Origin: an uncultured Clostridiaceae bacterium
GTDB lineage: Bacteria; Bacillota; Clostridia; Lachnospirales; Lachnospiraceae
Assembly: GCA_949841235.1 (NCBI GenBank)
Contig: CATKZA010000069.1
Coordinates: 1-7,865 of the forward strand
Direction: 5' to 3'
DNA length: 7,865 bases
Positions 7,158 through 7,865 of this stretch are shown in pieces; the stretch's first letter is position 1; the number at the start of each line of letters is the position of its first letter. The translations under genes were made by a program, and so were the position numbers. The notes beneath the pieces are model-generated. The model saw only the letters and a program-made list of their open reading frames with translations, made no database searches and had not been told where the DNA came from.

Positions 7158-7865
7158 ATGGATAGGCAAGAGCGGTGCAGAGGATGCTTTGCACGACTGG
7201 AGAAAGGAGCAATCCGATGTGCTTTCTGCGGGAGGATGAAAGATGCACAGAAGCAATCTCTGGATGGCTGGGAGACGGGTAGGGTGCTAGACCAGCGGTA
7301 TGTATTGGGGGACTTGTATATGGAAAGAGAGCATCAAGCCATTTGGCGGGCTTATGACAGGGTTCTGGATATTTCCTGCTTTTTTTTGAGATGGCGGGAG
7401 GGTTTTCCGGCCTCTTCTCCTTCCGAACAGGAATCAGGGTACAACTCGGAGGGAGAGGATTCTTCCTCTGAGCAGGAACTGGTATTTTCCGGGGAGAGCG
7501 GGCTTGATTATCAGATGCTGGGATATCGGGATATCGCCGGGCATCCCACATGGGTGTTCTCCATGAAGGATACCTATCTTCCCGTCGAAAAATGTCGCAT
7601 TTTGGAGTTTTTTTCTAAGGAGATACCTGGGGGGATTGCAAAAGTGCAGGGCGGGAGGCAGGGAAAGGATGCCCTGCCGGAGGATACCCTGCTGGCAAAT
7701 CGGTATCGAGTGCTGGGAACCATAGGAATCGGTGGCTTTGGCATTACTTATTTATGCGAGGATATCAATCTGGGAAGGAATGTGGCGGTGAAGGAGTATT
7801 TCCCAGTTCAGTGGTCATTGCGGGAGGATGGGGAAGTATCTATTCGTTCTTCTGATATGATTACG
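7158..7865 (+). CDS. Zinc-ribbon Ser/Thr kinase with extra decayed N-lobe-like segment (3' end outside window)
   Basis: The first 236 codons are open to the window edge. The start at ATG 7158 follows AAAGAGG (7145-7151). A zinc ribbon (C7, C10, C21, C24) is followed by an insert before the true kinase domain. Residues 41-84 (GRVLDQRYVLG, then WRAYDRVLD, then FFLRWREGFP) track the first strands of the paralogues' kinase domain but lack the glycine loop and the VAIK lysine. Residues about 125-145 (LGYRDIAGHPTWVFSMKDTYL) could be the matching strands 4 and 5. A Ser/Glu-rich linker lies between them. A normal N-lobe then starts at about residue 178, with G190-I-G-G-F-G195 and K212 in a VAVKEYFP motif. 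The C-lobe and anything beyond are outside the window, so activity and membrane topology cannot be judged. The decayed-lobe reading is my alignment by eye; a new unrelated domain is the alternative. Confidence 0.85.
   Translation, partial: MDRQERCRGCFARLEKGAIRCAFCGRMKDAQKQSLDGWETGRVLDQRYVLGDLYMEREHQAIWRAYDRVLDISCFFLRWREGFPASSPSEQESGYNSEGEDSSSEQELVFSGESGLDYQMLGYRDIAGHPTWVFSMKDTYLPVEKCRILEFFSKEIPGGIAKVQGGRQGKDALPEDTLLANRYRVLGTIGIGGFGITYLCEDINLGRNVAVKEYFPVQWSLREDGEVSIRSSDMIT

Noticed and set aside
7139..7165. ATG at 7139 as the start of the fourth kinase
   Set aside because: That frame reaches a TAG at 7163-7165; ATG 7158 in the next frame leads into the zinc ribbon.
6801..7551. Overlapping minus-strand ORFs at the 3' side of the window
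   Set aside because: They are Pro/Ser-rich shadows of the G-rich plus strand, antisense to the two kinase genes.

Overview
The window looks like chromosomal DNA of a low-to-mid GC Gram-positive anaerobe, most likely Clostridia of the Lachnospiraceae type. This is inferred from AGGAGG-like ribosome sites, codon use, PASTA-type ectodomains and the style of the Ser/Thr kinases; no rRNA or marker gene fixes the taxon. All genes lie on the + strand. There is no tRNA, rRNA, insertion sequence or CRISPR array.

Layout. (1) Positions 1-1427: the 3' part of a secreted or surface-exposed protein whose start lies upstream. It has a Thr/Glu/Ala/Pro repeat stalk, a small A/T-rich-coded beta domain, a very C-rich second proline linker, an Ig-like segment and a lysine-rich C-terminal domain. 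(2) 1449-3638: a membrane-anchored zinc-ribbon kinase-like protein whose kinase domain has lost key catalytic residues, so it is a predicted pseudokinase. (3) 3703-5712: a zinc-ribbon Ser/Thr kinase with intact catalytic residues, one membrane span, three PASTA-like repeats and a basic Lys/Pro tail. (4) 5876-7126: a zinc-ribbon Ser/Thr kinase with intact catalytic residues but no membrane span, ending in a 14-residue tandem repeat tail. (5) 7158 to the window end: the start of a fourth zinc-ribbon kinase. Between its zinc ribbon and a normal kinase N-lobe it carries about 145 extra residues that look like a decayed second N-lobe.

The gaps are short (21, 64, 163 and 31 bases), so at least genes 1-3 and genes 4-5 are probably co-transcribed. 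The 163-base gap before gene 4 is the only place with room for an internal promoter, and it also holds a possible 24-codon leader ORF that overlaps the gene 4 start.

Biological reading (inference): this is a tandem array of paralogous zinc-ribbon kinases. The cytoplasmic half (zinc ribbon plus kinase fold) is kept while the C-terminal half differs completely: a novel Cys-containing ectodomain, PASTA repeats, or a soluble repeat tail. Two members appear to pair active and dead kinase modules, one as separate genes (gene 2 next to gene 3) and one within a single chain (gene 5). This suggests a multi-input envelope-sensing phosphorylation system with pseudokinase regulation. No phosphatase, FHA protein or obvious substrate is in the window; they could lie outside it.
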